Of a stretch of 64,000 nt of DNA, positions 1 to 8,812 are shown one piece after another. Location: the NCBI GenBank assembly GCA_965140365.1, contig OZ223196.1; one strand, written 5' to 3'. This stretch comes from Hydrogenovibrio sp965140365. GTDB taxonomy: Bacteria > Pseudomonadota > Gammaproteobacteria > Thiomicrospirales > Thiomicrospiraceae. The position numbers and the translations under genes are program-made. A model generated the notes under the pieces. It was not told the origin of the DNA. It worked only from the letters and a program-made list of their open reading frames with translations, and searched no databases. Each line of letters opens with the position of its first letter. Positions within the stretch are counted from its first letter, which is position 1.

Positions 1-66
1 ATTAGCGGAACATGATAGGATATTCTTTTTCAGCAATCCAATATCAGAAATTAGAACCGCTCCGCA

Positions 67-1278
67 ATGAACCCCTTCTCACCAGAACCTTACCCTATCG
101 CAGACATCGCCCGCCAGATCCAACCCTTTCATGTCATGAAAATTCTCGGCGAAGCCAAAACCCTTGAAGCGCAAGGGCATGACATTATTCACATGGAAAT
201 CGGCGAACCGGATTTCAGCTCTCTACCGCAAGTACATGATGCCGCTCAACAGGCGATGAATGCCGGACAAACGCATTACACCCCCACACTTGGCTTACCG
301 GAACTGCACACGGCACTCTCCAATTTCTACCGAGGCTTCTACGGTGCTGAAGTGCCGGCAGAACGCATTATGTTGACACCCGGTTCTTCCAGCGGATTAC
401 AACTGTTGCTGACCGCCTTGTTGAACCCCAAAGACAAGGTATTGATGACCGACCCGACCTATCCCTGCAATCGCGAATTCGTGCGCCAGCTGCAAGGCCA
501 GCTCATCAGCGTGCCCGTCACCGAAAGTACGCGTTACCAGCTGACGTTATCGTCACTGAAATCTCATTGGCAAGACGGCATCAAAGTGGTGATGGTCGCC
601 AGCCCCTCCAACCCCACCGGCACGATTATTGAAGCCGATGAGTTGGTCGCCATGGCCAAGTTTGCGGCGCGAAAAGGTGCCTATTTGTTGGTGGATGAAA
701 TCTATCAGGGCTTGGTGTATGACCGCCCGGCCGAATCCATTCTCAGCCGCTGCGCCCACTTGGACAATGTATTGGTCATCAACTCTTTTTCAAAATTTTT
801 CTGCATGACCGGCTGGCGCCTCGGCTGGATCGTCGCGCCGGCTTTCTTAGTTCCCACGCTAGAACGTCTGGGCCAAAACCTGTTTCTCTCCGCACCGACC
901 TTATCGCAATACGGTGCTTTGGCGGTTTTGAAACCCGACGCACTGGCCGAACTGGAGCAACGTCGCCAAACCTTCCAAAAACGCCGTGATACCTTAATGC
1001 AAGCCATGCAAGAAGCCGGATTTGCACCCCGCCTTTGCCCGGATGGCGCTTTTTACCTTTATTGGGACATTTCAGCTTTCAGCGATAATGCCGAAGCCTT
1101 TTGCCTGGAACTGTTGCACGAAACCGGCGTGGCGTTAACTCCCGGCACAGATTTCGGTCATTACCGCGCCCAGCAGCATGTGCGCTTAGCCTACACAACG
1201 GACGAAGAAACATTGCGGCGCGCGGTCGAAAAACTAAAAAGGGCGCTCCGCAAGCGGGCGCCCCTTTCAAACACTTAA
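67..1278 (+). CDS. Class I/II pyridoxal-phosphate aminotransferase
   Basis: This 403-residue protein belongs to the aspartate/alanine aminotransferase superfamily (fold type I), which moves an amino group between an amino acid and a 2-oxoacid using PLP in the cytoplasm. Visible marks are the N-terminal substrate loop MEIGEPDF, the SPSNPTG motif, the VDEIYQGL strand, and SFSKFFCMTGWRLGW, where Lys243 should form the PLP Schiff base. The length is normal for the family. The ATG at 67 has no strong ribosome site. The last codons (1238-1267) form a strong hairpin, and the TAA stop lies inside the 5-bp target duplication of the mobile element that starts at 1280. The exact substrate cannot be read from the sequence; an AlaT-like enzyme is one option. 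Confidence 0.88.
   Translation: MNPFSPEPYPIADIARQIQPFHVMKILGEAKTLEAQGHDIIHMEIGEPDFSSLPQVHDAAQQAMNAGQTHYTPTLGLPELHTALSNFYRGFYGAEVPAERIMLTPGSSSGLQLLLTALLNPKDKVLMTDPTYPCNREFVRQLQGQLISVPVTESTRYQLTLSSLKSHWQDGIKVVMVASPSNPTGTIIEADELVAMAKFAARKGAYLLVDEIYQGLVYDRPAESILSRCAHLDNVLVINSFSKFFCMTGWRLGWIVAPAFLVPTLERLGQNLFLSAPTLSQYGALAVLKPDALAELEQRRQTFQKRRDTLMQAMQEAGFAPRLCPDGAFYLYWDISAFSDNAEAFCLELLHETGVALTPGTDFGHYRAQQHVRLAYTTDEETLRRAVEKLKRALRKRAPLSNT
1238..1267 (-). terminator. Terminator hairpin inside the aminotransferase 3' end
   Basis: GGGCGC at 1241-1246 pairs with GCGCCC at 1258-1263, with inner CCG/CGG, outer AAA/TTT, single-base bulges and a CAAG loop. Read on the minus strand the stem is followed by TTTTTAGTTTTT, so it most plausibly stops transcripts of the convergent HDOD gene. 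It overlaps the last ten codons of the plus-strand aminotransferase. Confidence 0.6.
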
Positions 1279-1279
1279 T

Positions 1280-1439
1280 GAGAGCTTTGCACGAGATGGA
1301 TGCACGGATAAAAATGGCTAAAATTTCCCTGAATGTCGTTGAAAAACTGGCAAATAGCCAGCTATTCACTGCGTTTTCCGCCTAATTCAGAAAAATTTTA
1401 TCTCATTTTTCTATCGCACCCCACTCGTGCAAAGCTCTC
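1280..1439. mobile_element. MITE-like element, copy 1
   Basis: A 160-bp element bounded by perfect 16-bp inverted ends (GAGAGCTTTGCACGAG and its complement), flanked by the 5-bp direct repeat TTAAT (1275-1279 and 1440-1444). The interior is a long imperfect palindrome centred on AATAGCCAGCTATT near 1359. No transposase is encoded. It matches the element at 8532-8691 closely, in the opposite orientation, and the one at 40412-40570 more distantly. The left TTAAT contains the stop codon of the aminotransferase. Confidence 0.88.
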
Positions 1440-1477
1440 TTAATATTTCGCCGGAACAACAGTCCGGCCTAACCATT

Positions 1478-2296
1478 TCAGGTCGAGCTAATCAATACAC
1501 GTCTCAACCCATTAACGGTTTCATTCGACAACATTAACTCTTCTTGCGCTTCGGCCAGATATTGTCGTGCTTCATCGGTCATGTAAGCACCAAACGAGAC
1601 TTCATTAACAATCACATTAGCGATTTTAACCATCGCGATCATGCCGCGCACTTTATCCTTCCCGATATTAGAGTGCGACATATGGTGCAACATAATGACA
1701 TTGAGCATCTCGACCGGCAATTTCCATTTTTGACCAATCAAAATACCGATGTCGGTATGTGCTGAACCATAACGTTCGATTTCTTTTTTCACACCACTGA
1801 CCGGGTTGGTGTTAATCAACGAAAACACTTTTTGGTAATTTTCCGGGTCTTTGGTCGCTAATAACAAACACCCGCCGTTATGGAATAATCCGAGCAGATA
1901 GGCTTCATCTCGTGACACATCGTGTACATATTCCGACAGTTCGGCACAACAAAACGCCGTGTCTTTAGAGTGTTCGATGATTTCTTGAACTTCGCGAGTG
2001 TTAAATAAATTTTGAATCGCCGCCGACACCACCAGATTTTTCAAGTTGTTGTAACCCAGCACATCCACCGCTTCCCGAATCGATTTAACCGGTGTTTTCA
2101 ATTTCATAATCGGCGAATTAACGATGCGAATGACTTCGCCGGAAAGCTTGGTATTACTTTCAATAATCTCGGTGATTTGTTGGTTGTTTGGAAACTTGCT
2201 GGAGAGTGCAGAGTCCAGCTCCATGATTTCTTTCGGTAAATCGGGAATTTTCACTCCCTGAATGGCTTTAATCGCCCCTCTGAGTCGTTGCTCCAT
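1478..2296 (-). CDS. HDOD domain signalling protein
   Basis: The 272-residue protein is a stand-alone HDOD domain, a relative of HD phosphohydrolases that usually lacks catalysis and serves in signal transduction. The domain starts near residue 15 (IPDLPKEIMEL) and carries typical segments: SGEVIRIVNSP, the SIREAVDVLGYNNLKNLV helix, EAYLLGLFHNGG and a later LHHM segment. No second domain is fused. It is convergent with the aminotransferase, with a mobile element between them, and has no obvious operon partner. Partner and signal are unknown; the several c-di-GMP proteins nearby make a related role plausible but unproven. Confidence 0.85.
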   Translation of the reverse strand: MEQRLRGAIKAIQGVKIPDLPKEIMELDSALSSKFPNNQQITEIIESNTKLSGEVIRIVNSPIMKLKTPVKSIREAVDVLGYNNLKNLVVSAAIQNLFNTREVQEIIEHSKDTAFCCAELSEYVHDVSRDEAYLLGLFHNGGCLLLATKDPENYQKVFSLINTNPVSGVKKEIERYGSAHTDIGILIGQKWKLPVEMLNVIMLHHMSHSNIGKDKVRGMIAMVKIANVIVNEVSFGAYMTDEARQYLAEAQEELMLSNETVNGLRRVLISST

Positions 2297-2402
2297 GAAC
2301 GTCCACTGTTTTATCGTTATATAGTCGTGAATCCTATTTTAATCATGACAGCCACATTACACAATATAAAACAACGCACAAAATCAGGATATTTTCATAG
2401 AC

Positions 2403-3788
2403 TTAAAATGGTAGCGTCAAACTCGGGTCAACCGACAACATCAAGGTTTTAAAACGCTGCTGAATCCGGGCCAGCGCTTCCGGCGTTTCGCCCTCAAAGC
2501 GCAATACGATGACCGGCGACGTATTAGAAGGCCGAATCAACCCCCAACCATCTTCGAAATCGACCCGCAAACCGTCCAAATCAAACACTTTGGCATCACT
2601 GAAATCCGCCACCGCTTTAATTTTTTCCATAAAAGCATAATGCAGCCCTTCTTCAAAGGGAATATCAATTTCCGGGGTGTTGTAGGCATTCGGCAAAGCC
2701 GCGAATAACGCCGCCGCTGTCTGCGACTGGGTCGATAAAATCTCCAACATACGTGCGGCGGTGTAAACACCGTCATCGAACCCATACCAACGTTCTTTAA
2801 AAAACATATGGCCGGACACTTCCCCACCAAGGGCCGCGCCGGACTCGCGCATTTTCGCTTTCATATAGGAATGACCTGTTTTCCACATGGTAGCGTGACC
2901 GCCGGCGGCTTCCACCACTTTCGGCAGCAAAGCGGTACATTTAATATCGTAAATCACCTCGGCGCCGGGTTGACGCGTCAAGACATCGCGAGCGTACAGC
3001 ATCATCTGACGATCTGGATATAAAGGTTCGCCAGCGTTATCCACCACGCCACAGCGGTCACCATCCCCATCGAATGCCAACCCCACATCGGCGCCCAACT
3101 CGACCACCTTTTCTGCAAGGTCTTGCAAATTCTTCAACTTAGCCGGGTCGGGGTGATGGTTCGGAAAGGTGCCATCCACATCACAGAAGATCGCGGTGAC
3201 CTCACAGCCCAAGGCTTTGATAATCTCTGGGGCAAACGCACCGGCAATGCCGTTACCGGCATCCACTACCACCTTTAAAGGACGTTTTAACGCAATACCG
3301 GAAACGATACGTTCCCGGTAGGACGGAAAGATGTCATAGGTCTGATAATCACCAGGCCTGGCGGATTTGACAAAATCGTCGTTTTGGATACGTTGCAGGA
3401 GTTTTTGGATGTGTTCGCCATAAAGCGTGACGCCATCAATGACCATTTTAATGCCATTATAATCCGGCGGATTATGGGAGCCGGTAATGACGACACAGGA
3501 ATGTCCGCCCGGTAAAATTTCAGCGGCAAAATAAACCATCGGCGTCATGACCGCACCGAGATCAATGACCTTGACCCCCGTCGAACGCAGCCCTTCCGAC
3601 ATCAAGTGCGCAAAGCGTTCACCGGATAAACGTCCATCGCGACCCAGCACGATTTGCGTCTCGCCGACGGCCAACATTTCCGAGCCCAGCGCCTGCCCGA
3701 CATAATAGACCGTTTCATCGGTCATGGCCTGATCGACAATGCCGCGAATATCGTAGGTTCGAAAAATACGTGGGTCCACTTGAGCCAT
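2403..3788 (-). CDS. algC: Phosphomannomutase/phosphoglucomutase
   Basis: A 461-residue alpha-D-phosphohexomutase that interconverts hexose 6- and 1-phosphates (mannose and/or glucose) for nucleotide-sugar and polysaccharide synthesis. The phosphoserine loop is TGSHNP (Ser104), the metal-binding loop is DGDGDR, the sugar-specificity loop is GEVSGH, and the C-terminal phosphate-binding loop is RPSNTSP, giving all four family domains in order. It lies downstream of dut on the same strand with an 88-bp gap, so the two may share a transcript. The coding sequence contains one copy of the CCAGGCCTGG palindrome (3352-3361). The dual PMM/PGM specificity is taken from similarity to Pseudomonas AlgC and cannot be proven here. 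Confidence 0.9.
   Translation of the reverse strand: MAQVDPRIFRTYDIRGIVDQAMTDETVYYVGQALGSEMLAVGETQIVLGRDGRLSGERFAHLMSEGLRSTGVKVIDLGAVMTPMVYFAAEILPGGHSCVVITGSHNPPDYNGIKMVIDGVTLYGEHIQKLLQRIQNDDFVKSARPGDYQTYDIFPSYRERIVSGIALKRPLKVVVDAGNGIAGAFAPEIIKALGCEVTAIFCDVDGTFPNHHPDPAKLKNLQDLAEKVVELGADVGLAFDGDGDRCGVVDNAGEPLYPDRQMMLYARDVLTRQPGAEVIYDIKCTALLPKVVEAAGGHATMWKTGHSYMKAKMRESGAALGGEVSGHMFFKERWYGFDDGVYTAARMLEILSTQSQTAAALFAALPNAYNTPEIDIPFEEGLHYAFMEKIKAVADFSDAKVFDLDGLRVDFEDGWGLIRPSNTSPVIVLRFEGETPEALARIQQRFKTLMLSVDPSLTLPF
3352..3361. repeat. CCAGGCCTGG palindrome, in algC
   Basis: Exact copy of the 10-bp palindrome repeated across the window; here it encodes Arg-Pro-Gly. Confidence 0.8.
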
Positions 3789-3876
3789 GCCGTTTCCTAT
3801 TTTGAATCAAAATTATCGCGCCATCATACCGTCTGAACATAACAGCGATATGACAAGCTTTTTCCGAGCGTTCCGG

Positions 3877-4338
3877 TTAATGTGTGCCGGTATGGCCAAA
3901 ACCACCTTCGCCGCGCTCGGTGGCATCGCCAAATTCTTCGACTTGGGTAAAGACAGGTTGCAAAACCGGCACGATGACCATCTGAGCGATACGCTCCCCT
4001 ACTTCAACGGTATAAGCTTGGTCGCTCCGGTTCCAACAAGACACCATCAAAGGCCCCTGATAATCGGAGTCGATTAGCCCCACTAAATTACCCAGTACGA
4101 TGCCGTGTTTATGCCCCAACCCAGAACGCGGCAACAACATGGCGGCCAACCCGGGGTCATCCAAGTGAATCGCTATCCCAGTCGGAATCAACACCGTTTG
4201 ACCCGGTTCAATGGTCATGGCGTCGTCTATGCAAGCACGTAAATCCAACCCGGCCGAACCGCGGGTTCCATAAGTCGGCCGTTCAATTTCATTTCCGAGA
4301 CGGGGATCAAGAATTTTGTATTGCACTTGCATCGTCAT
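3877..4338 (-). CDS. dut: dUTP diphosphatase
   Basis: A 153-residue trimeric dUTPase that hydrolyses dUTP to dUMP and pyrophosphate, keeping uracil out of DNA and supplying dUMP for dTMP synthesis. All conserved motifs are visible: the N-terminal GSAGLDLRA, the phosphate-contacting PRSGLGHKHG, the uracil-pocket motif with catalytic Asp (GLIDSDYQGPL), and the C-terminal glycine-rich arm GGFGHTG. In many gammaproteobacteria dut sits beside coaBC; here coaBC is 9.6 kb away and algC is the downstream neighbour. Confidence 0.96.
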   Translation of the reverse strand: MTMQVQYKILDPRLGNEIERPTYGTRGSAGLDLRACIDDAMTIEPGQTVLIPTGIAIHLDDPGLAAMLLPRSGLGHKHGIVLGNLVGLIDSDYQGPLMVSCWNRSDQAYTVEVGERIAQMVIVPVLQPVFTQVEEFGDATERGEGGFGHTGTH

Positions 4339-4499
4339 AAACAGGCTCCTGTATTCGAATTTAAAAACCGATTTATTCTACACCAGTCACCATCATCGGT
4401 GGCTTCAAATCGTCGGGCGCGAGTTGCTTCAGGATGCTTTGACTCCTTTCAAAACATCCAGTAGGATGACGTTTCCACCACACTTCTGAGAGCCCCCTT

Positions 4500-5219
4500 G
4501 TGAACGAACTCACCCTGATTCTGTTATTGACCTTGTTTGCCGGCGCCTGCATTCCGTTGGGCGGACTCTTGGGGTATTTTGAAAGCATTCGTCCGAGATG
4601 GCTGGAAAACGAGTTACGCCATGGCGTCATCGCCTTTGGCGGCGGCATATTGGTGGCGGCCGTTGCCCTGGTGTTGGTGCCGGAAGGGAAGGAATACGTC
4701 CGACACGATTTATGGAGTGTTTTGATTTTCCTGGCTGGCGGAGTCACCTTCTTTATGATGGAACGTTTTTTAGGATTAAAGCGCCGTGAAAAACCGCAGT
4801 TCACCGCCATGTTGCTCGACTATCTTCCGGAGTCGTTAGCCTTAGGCGGGGCTTTCGCGCTGGGCTCCCCCACGGCCCCGTTACTGGCGCTCTTCATCGG
4901 CCTGCAAAACTTACCGGAAGGCTTCAACGCCTACCGCGAACTGGTGGCCCAACCCGGCAGCAACAAACACAAAATTCTCGGTTTTATGTTGTTATTAGCC
5001 ATGCTCGGGCCGATCATCGGCTTATTGGGTTACACCTATTTTGCCGAAAGCGAAGGCCTGCTCGGTGCCGTGATGTTGTTTGCATCCGGCGGCATCCTGT
5101 ATTTGATTTTTCAGGACATCGCCCCCCAATCACGCATGCAACACCACTGGGCACCGCCATTAGGCGCGGTACTCGGCTTCTGCCTAGGACTGCTGGGGCA
5201 AAGTTTGGTCACCGGTTAA
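4500..5219 (+). CDS. ZIP-family metal transporter
   Basis: A 239-residue inner-membrane protein with about seven hydrophobic segments, starting at GTG. The ZIP signature in the fourth segment appears as LQNLPEGFNAYRE (about residues 135-147), where the classical HNxPEG has Gln in place of His. A second conserved stretch, DYLPESLALGG, matches the preceding metal-binding helix. ZIP proteins normally carry Zn, Fe or other divalent cations towards the cytoplasm; the ion cannot be deduced. The stop is only 3 bp from the stop of the convergent BCCT gene, and no terminator is visible between them. Confidence 0.78.
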   Translation: MNELTLILLLTLFAGACIPLGGLLGYFESIRPRWLENELRHGVIAFGGGILVAAVALVLVPEGKEYVRHDLWSVLIFLAGGVTFFMMERFLGLKRREKPQFTAMLLDYLPESLALGGAFALGSPTAPLLALFIGLQNLPEGFNAYRELVAQPGSNKHKILGFMLLLAMLGPIIGLLGYTYFAESEGLLGAVMLFASGGILYLIFQDIAPQSRMQHHWAPPLGAVLGFCLGLLGQSLVTG

Positions 5220-5222
5220 GCA

Positions 5223-7226
5223 TTAACGCAAAACATGCAGGAAGTGCATATGCTTATGGTAATGATCAATAATGTCCTGGATGATCGCTTGTTTCGACCA
5301 GCCCATGACATCGTAATCCTGCCCGCCTTCCTGCAAATGAATCTCCGCCCGGTAATAATGCGCGGTTTCGTCCATTTCGTCTTCCGGTAATTCCACTTGC
5401 GTGAACTCCGGTTTAAGATGCGACCGGCTTCGAACTTCATAGACAAAATCGGTTTCATCGCCGTGCTGAACTTTGAGAGTGACGCGATCACGTTCGGAAT
5501 CTAACTCGACCACCGCATTCAACCCTTGAAGCTGCAGCTCCTGACTGACCTCTTCACAGGCCTGTTTCGCCACGGTACGAACGTAGCGGCTGACCACAGT
5601 TTTACTCGGATAATCCACGATATTGTGCAATCGTTGCTTCCAATTGTCGTCCAGAGCCGACGGTGCCGGTGATACATTCATTTGCAAGCTTTCGCGCTTG
5701 GCCAGATCCACGCGCAACGCCATAATCAGGCCGTAAGTAGCCACCAGCAATACCAGTGAAAACGGCAGGGCACTGGCAATCGTCATGGTTTGCAAAGCAC
5801 CTAAACCACCGACCAACAGCAAAATTGCCGCGATTAGCCCCACACCGACAACCCAATACAAACGCTGCCAAAGCGGCGTATCGTCTCGCCCATTAGAACA
5901 CAGCATATTCACGACTAAGGCCCCGGAATCCGCCGAGGTCACAAAAAAGATCACCACCATCAAAATGGCGATAAAGGACAAAACATCGCCAAACGGAAAA
6001 TGCCCTAAAAAGGCAAACAAGGCAATGGCCACGTCTTCAGAAACCACTTCCCCTAAACTCGCCATGCCCTGGTTCATAATCATGTCGATGGCCGAGTTCC
6101 CGAAAAAGGTAAACCACATCATACTGAAACCCACCGGCACAAACAGCACACCGGTCGCAAACTCACGAATGGTACGTCCACGTGATACCCGAGCGATAAA
6201 CAACCCGACAAATGGCGCCCAGGCCAACCACCAAGCCCAATACAAGATGGTCCAACCACCGATCCAATCGGTTTTTTCATAAGCAAACAGGAAAAACGTC
6301 TCTTTGACGATGCTGGACAAATAGTTCCCGGCATTTTGAATCAACGCCTGCAACAAAAATACGGTGGACCCTAAAAATAAAACCAGCAGCATTAAGGTGA
6401 TGGCCAAGCCCATATTCAATTCCGACAACCGGCGGATTCCTTTATCCAAGCCGGTCGCAACCGACACACCGGCCAAGCCCGTCACCACCACGATCAACAC
6501 CACCTGAGTAATGACATCCACCGGCACGTCAAACAAGTAATTCAAACCGCTGTTCATTTGCAGCACGCCGTAACCAAGTGAGGTGGCGATCCCAAAAATC
6601 GTACCGATGACAGCAAAGACATCCACCGCATGCCCTATCGGCCCGTAAATACGCTCTCCGATAATCGGATACAACGCCGAACGCAACGTCAGCGGCAGGC
6701 CGTGCCGGTAGCTGAAAAAAGCCAATATCAACGCAACAATGGCGTAAATTGCCCAGGCGTGCATCCCCCAATGGAAGAACGTAATTTTCATGGCACTGCG
6801 CGCGGCTTCAACCGTCTCTGGCGCGCCCACCGGTGGGGAGAGAAAATGCATCACTGGCTCGGCCACGCCAAAAAACATTAAGCCAATCCCCATCCCGGCG
6901 GAAAATAACATCGAAAACCAAGTCAGATTGGAATAATCCGGCGTGGCGTGATCGGGCCCGAGCTTGATATCGCCGTAACGCGACAACCCCAAAAAGACCA
7001 CCGTAATCAATAGAATCGCCACCGTTAGGACATAAAACCAGCTACCGTTATCCACAATGGCATCTTGCATATTCCCAAAAAAGCTGTCCGCATGGTTCGG
7101 CAAAAGCGCCGCGTAAAGAAGGATTAAAATGACCAGACCTGATGCGGTATAAAAAACGGGCGGATTGAGCTTCGCCGCTTCTGGCTTTGTTTCTGGATTG
7201 GTTTCAGTCTGTGTTGTTTGACTCAT
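5223..7226 (-). CDS. BCCT-family betaine/choline/carnitine transporter
   Basis: A 667-residue secondary transporter with about 12 membrane helices. It has the GMGIGLMFFGVAEP glycine-rich stretch of the substrate/sodium site and the tryptophan-rich BCCT signature (GWTILYWAWWLAWAP, about residues 323-337). A cytoplasmic C-terminal tail of roughly 150 residues resembles the long regulatory tail of BetT-type members. Likely role: uptake of compatible solutes such as glycine betaine or choline under osmotic stress, which fits a marine or saline habitat. The porin gene lies 63 bp upstream on the same strand, so an outer-membrane pore and inner-membrane carrier may be co-expressed. Substrate is not determinable here. 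Confidence 0.92.
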   Translation of the reverse strand: MSQTTQTETNPETKPEAAKLNPPVFYTASGLVILILLYAALLPNHADSFFGNMQDAIVDNGSWFYVLTVAILLITVVFLGLSRYGDIKLGPDHATPDYSNLTWFSMLFSAGMGIGLMFFGVAEPVMHFLSPPVGAPETVEAARSAMKITFFHWGMHAWAIYAIVALILAFFSYRHGLPLTLRSALYPIIGERIYGPIGHAVDVFAVIGTIFGIATSLGYGVLQMNSGLNYLFDVPVDVITQVVLIVVVTGLAGVSVATGLDKGIRRLSELNMGLAITLMLLVLFLGSTVFLLQALIQNAGNYLSSIVKETFFLFAYEKTDWIGGWTILYWAWWLAWAPFVGLFIARVSRGRTIREFATGVLFVPVGFSMMWFTFFGNSAIDMIMNQGMASLGEVVSEDVAIALFAFLGHFPFGDVLSFIAILMVVIFFVTSADSGALVVNMLCSNGRDDTPLWQRLYWVVGVGLIAAILLLVGGLGALQTMTIASALPFSLVLLVATYGLIMALRVDLAKRESLQMNVSPAPSALDDNWKQRLHNIVDYPSKTVVSRYVRTVAKQACEEVSQELQLQGLNAVVELDSERDRVTLKVQHGDETDFVYEVRSRSHLKPEFTQVELPEDEMDETAHYYRAEIHLQEGGQDYDVMGWSKQAIIQDIIDHYHKHMHFLHVLR

Positions 7227-7289
7227 AAGGCTTCCTTATCGGTTGTCTTTTTCGGTTTCGGATGTATTAAAACGCCAAGGCTCCCCGTG

Positions 7290-8399
7290 TTAAAAATAAA
7301 AATCCACCGTCAGATACAAGGCCGAGAAATCCCCCTCACCAACGTTACCATCCATGCCGATGTAGCCGTCCTGGGTCAGATACTCGGCATATAACCAACC
7401 GGGACCGTAATCATATTTAATGCCCGGTGCGTAAGCTGACACCAGCCCGGCATGGTTCCCTTTGGTCTGAGAATCGGCCCAAGTGGCATCGAGGTAATAC
7501 GTCCAATTGCCGCTTGAGCGGCCAACTTCAAACGCATAACGGGTGTTTTCAATGGTCTTTTCCAAGCCATCACTCTCGGCATAAATCGTCGGCAGGCGCC
7601 GTTGAGTCTGAATCACCTGTGCATTCACAAAGGTAGCACCAAAATGCCCCTTATAATAAACCACCCCCGCAGCATGACTACCGTCCACCGGGTGGTTATC
7701 AACATCGTTGCCACTGGCATCGTAAATGTTTTGCAGTTGACCGGCTTGCAACGACACCCCCACCTGATGGTTTTCATTCACATTGACCGCAAAATTGCCC
7801 ACCCAGGTCTGGACTTTTCGATAACGGGTTTTGCCACCGGCATGCGACCCCCAATGGTTGTTATCATCCATGGTATCACTACTGGTGTCGCCAAAGTCAT
7901 CTTGGTGATAATAGGCCAGATCGTATAGCAGTTTTTCCGTTTCGCCGTGCCACTTCAAGCCCACATCCATTTCATCGCCGTAGGCCCCAATCAACATATC
8001 CCCTGGCCAAAAGTTGTAAGTTTTCCAACCAAACGGCACCTGGCTCTTACCAATCTTGAGCGTATTGTTTTGGACTAAATCAAACCCCACCCAAGCGCGC
8101 TTCATCGACATTTGATTGCCGGTGGAATTATGTTTCGGATCGGTAAAACTTCCCGGCCCCATTCGCCACTCGGCGGCATAAGACCAGATTCCGTCTCCCG
8201 GGTCGGCCGCGCCATCCGCATAAATCACAAAGGCTTCGTCGCCGAAATTGCCGTTATTCGGTTCGTCGGAACCGTCATCGAACGAATAGTTGTAATTGAA
8301 CCAAACTCCGCCAGCAAAATTATATTCCGCTTGAACGACCGAACCAAACAACGTCAAAAAGCTGAACAGACAGAGTTGTAAATAACGAAGCGATGACAT
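7290..8399 (-). CDS. Outer-membrane porin-like beta-barrel protein
   Basis: The 369-residue product starts with a signal peptide (MSSLRYLQLCLFSFL..., cleavage after VVQA near residue 24) and ends in a beta-strand finishing with Phe (YLTVDFYF), the signature recognised by the outer-membrane assembly machinery. The body alternates polar and aromatic residues typical of porins, with Trp/Tyr-rich strands such as KTYNFWPGDM. It resembles the phosphate-selective porin O/P superfamily in length and style. It precedes the BCCT gene and may form an operon with it. Substrate selectivity is unknown. Confidence 0.78.
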   Translation of the reverse strand: MSSLRYLQLCLFSFLTLFGSVVQAEYNFAGGVWFNYNYSFDDGSDEPNNGNFGDEAFVIYADGAADPGDGIWSYAAEWRMGPGSFTDPKHNSTGNQMSMKRAWVGFDLVQNNTLKIGKSQVPFGWKTYNFWPGDMLIGAYGDEMDVGLKWHGETEKLLYDLAYYHQDDFGDTSSDTMDDNNHWGSHAGGKTRYRKVQTWVGNFAVNVNENHQVGVSLQAGQLQNIYDASGNDVDNHPVDGSHAAGVVYYKGHFGATFVNAQVIQTQRRLPTIYAESDGLEKTIENTRYAFEVGRSSGNWTYYLDATWADSQTKGNHAGLVSAYAPGIKYDYGPGWLYAEYLTQDGYIGMDGNVGEGDFSALYLTVDFYF

Positions 8400-8812
8400 A
8401 AATCACCCTTATTTTATAATTGTTATAACGTGCACCAAAACGCCTCAAGGCACTTGATGGATTGGAAACGCGCTCAGGTCACCGAACGCAAGTTTGACCG
8501 AGCCTTAAGACTCGAAAACCACTTTTTTATAGAGAGCTTTGCACGAGTGGGACGCGAGGAAGAAATGAGATAAAATTTTTCTGAATTAGGCGGAAAACGA
8601 CGCTAATAGCTGGCTATTAACGAGTTTTTCAACGACATTCAGGAAGATTTTAGCCATTTTTAGCCGTGAATCCATCTCGTGCAAAGCTCTCTTATAAAGT
8701 GAAAAGACACCGCCAGCCATACGAAAAGCTTGCAGTTATTCTGGGCATTCTACTGTGCCGAGCCTCGCCCGTCAAAAAAAGACCCTGCCGTCACCCCCTG
8801 TTTATCGGTATT
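8400..8812. other. Intergenic region with the second MITE
   Basis: This 413-bp gap lies upstream of the porin and downstream of the HD-GYP gene, both on the minus strand. The first part should hold the porin promoter and contains the palindrome GTTATAAC near 8422. A mobile element occupies 8532-8691. I see no gene here. Confidence 0.6.
8532..8691. mobile_element. MITE-like element, copy 2
   Basis: A 160-bp element with the same perfect 16-bp inverted ends as the copy at 1280-1439, flanked by the 5-bp direct repeat TTATA (8527-8531 and 8692-8696). Aligned in reverse complement it is nearly identical in length and closely similar in sequence to copy 1. The central palindrome reads AATAGCTGGCTATT. 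No coding capacity. Confidence 0.88.

Noticed and set aside
1450..1468. A GCCGGA/TCCGGC hairpin downstream of the HDOD gene as its terminator
   Set aside because: The stem has only six pairs and no T run on the transcribed strand; the hairpin at 1238-1267 is better.
4373..4810. A 145-codon minus-strand frame over the ZIP transporter start
   Set aside because: It lies opposite a protein with a clear family motif and has low-complexity basic sequence.
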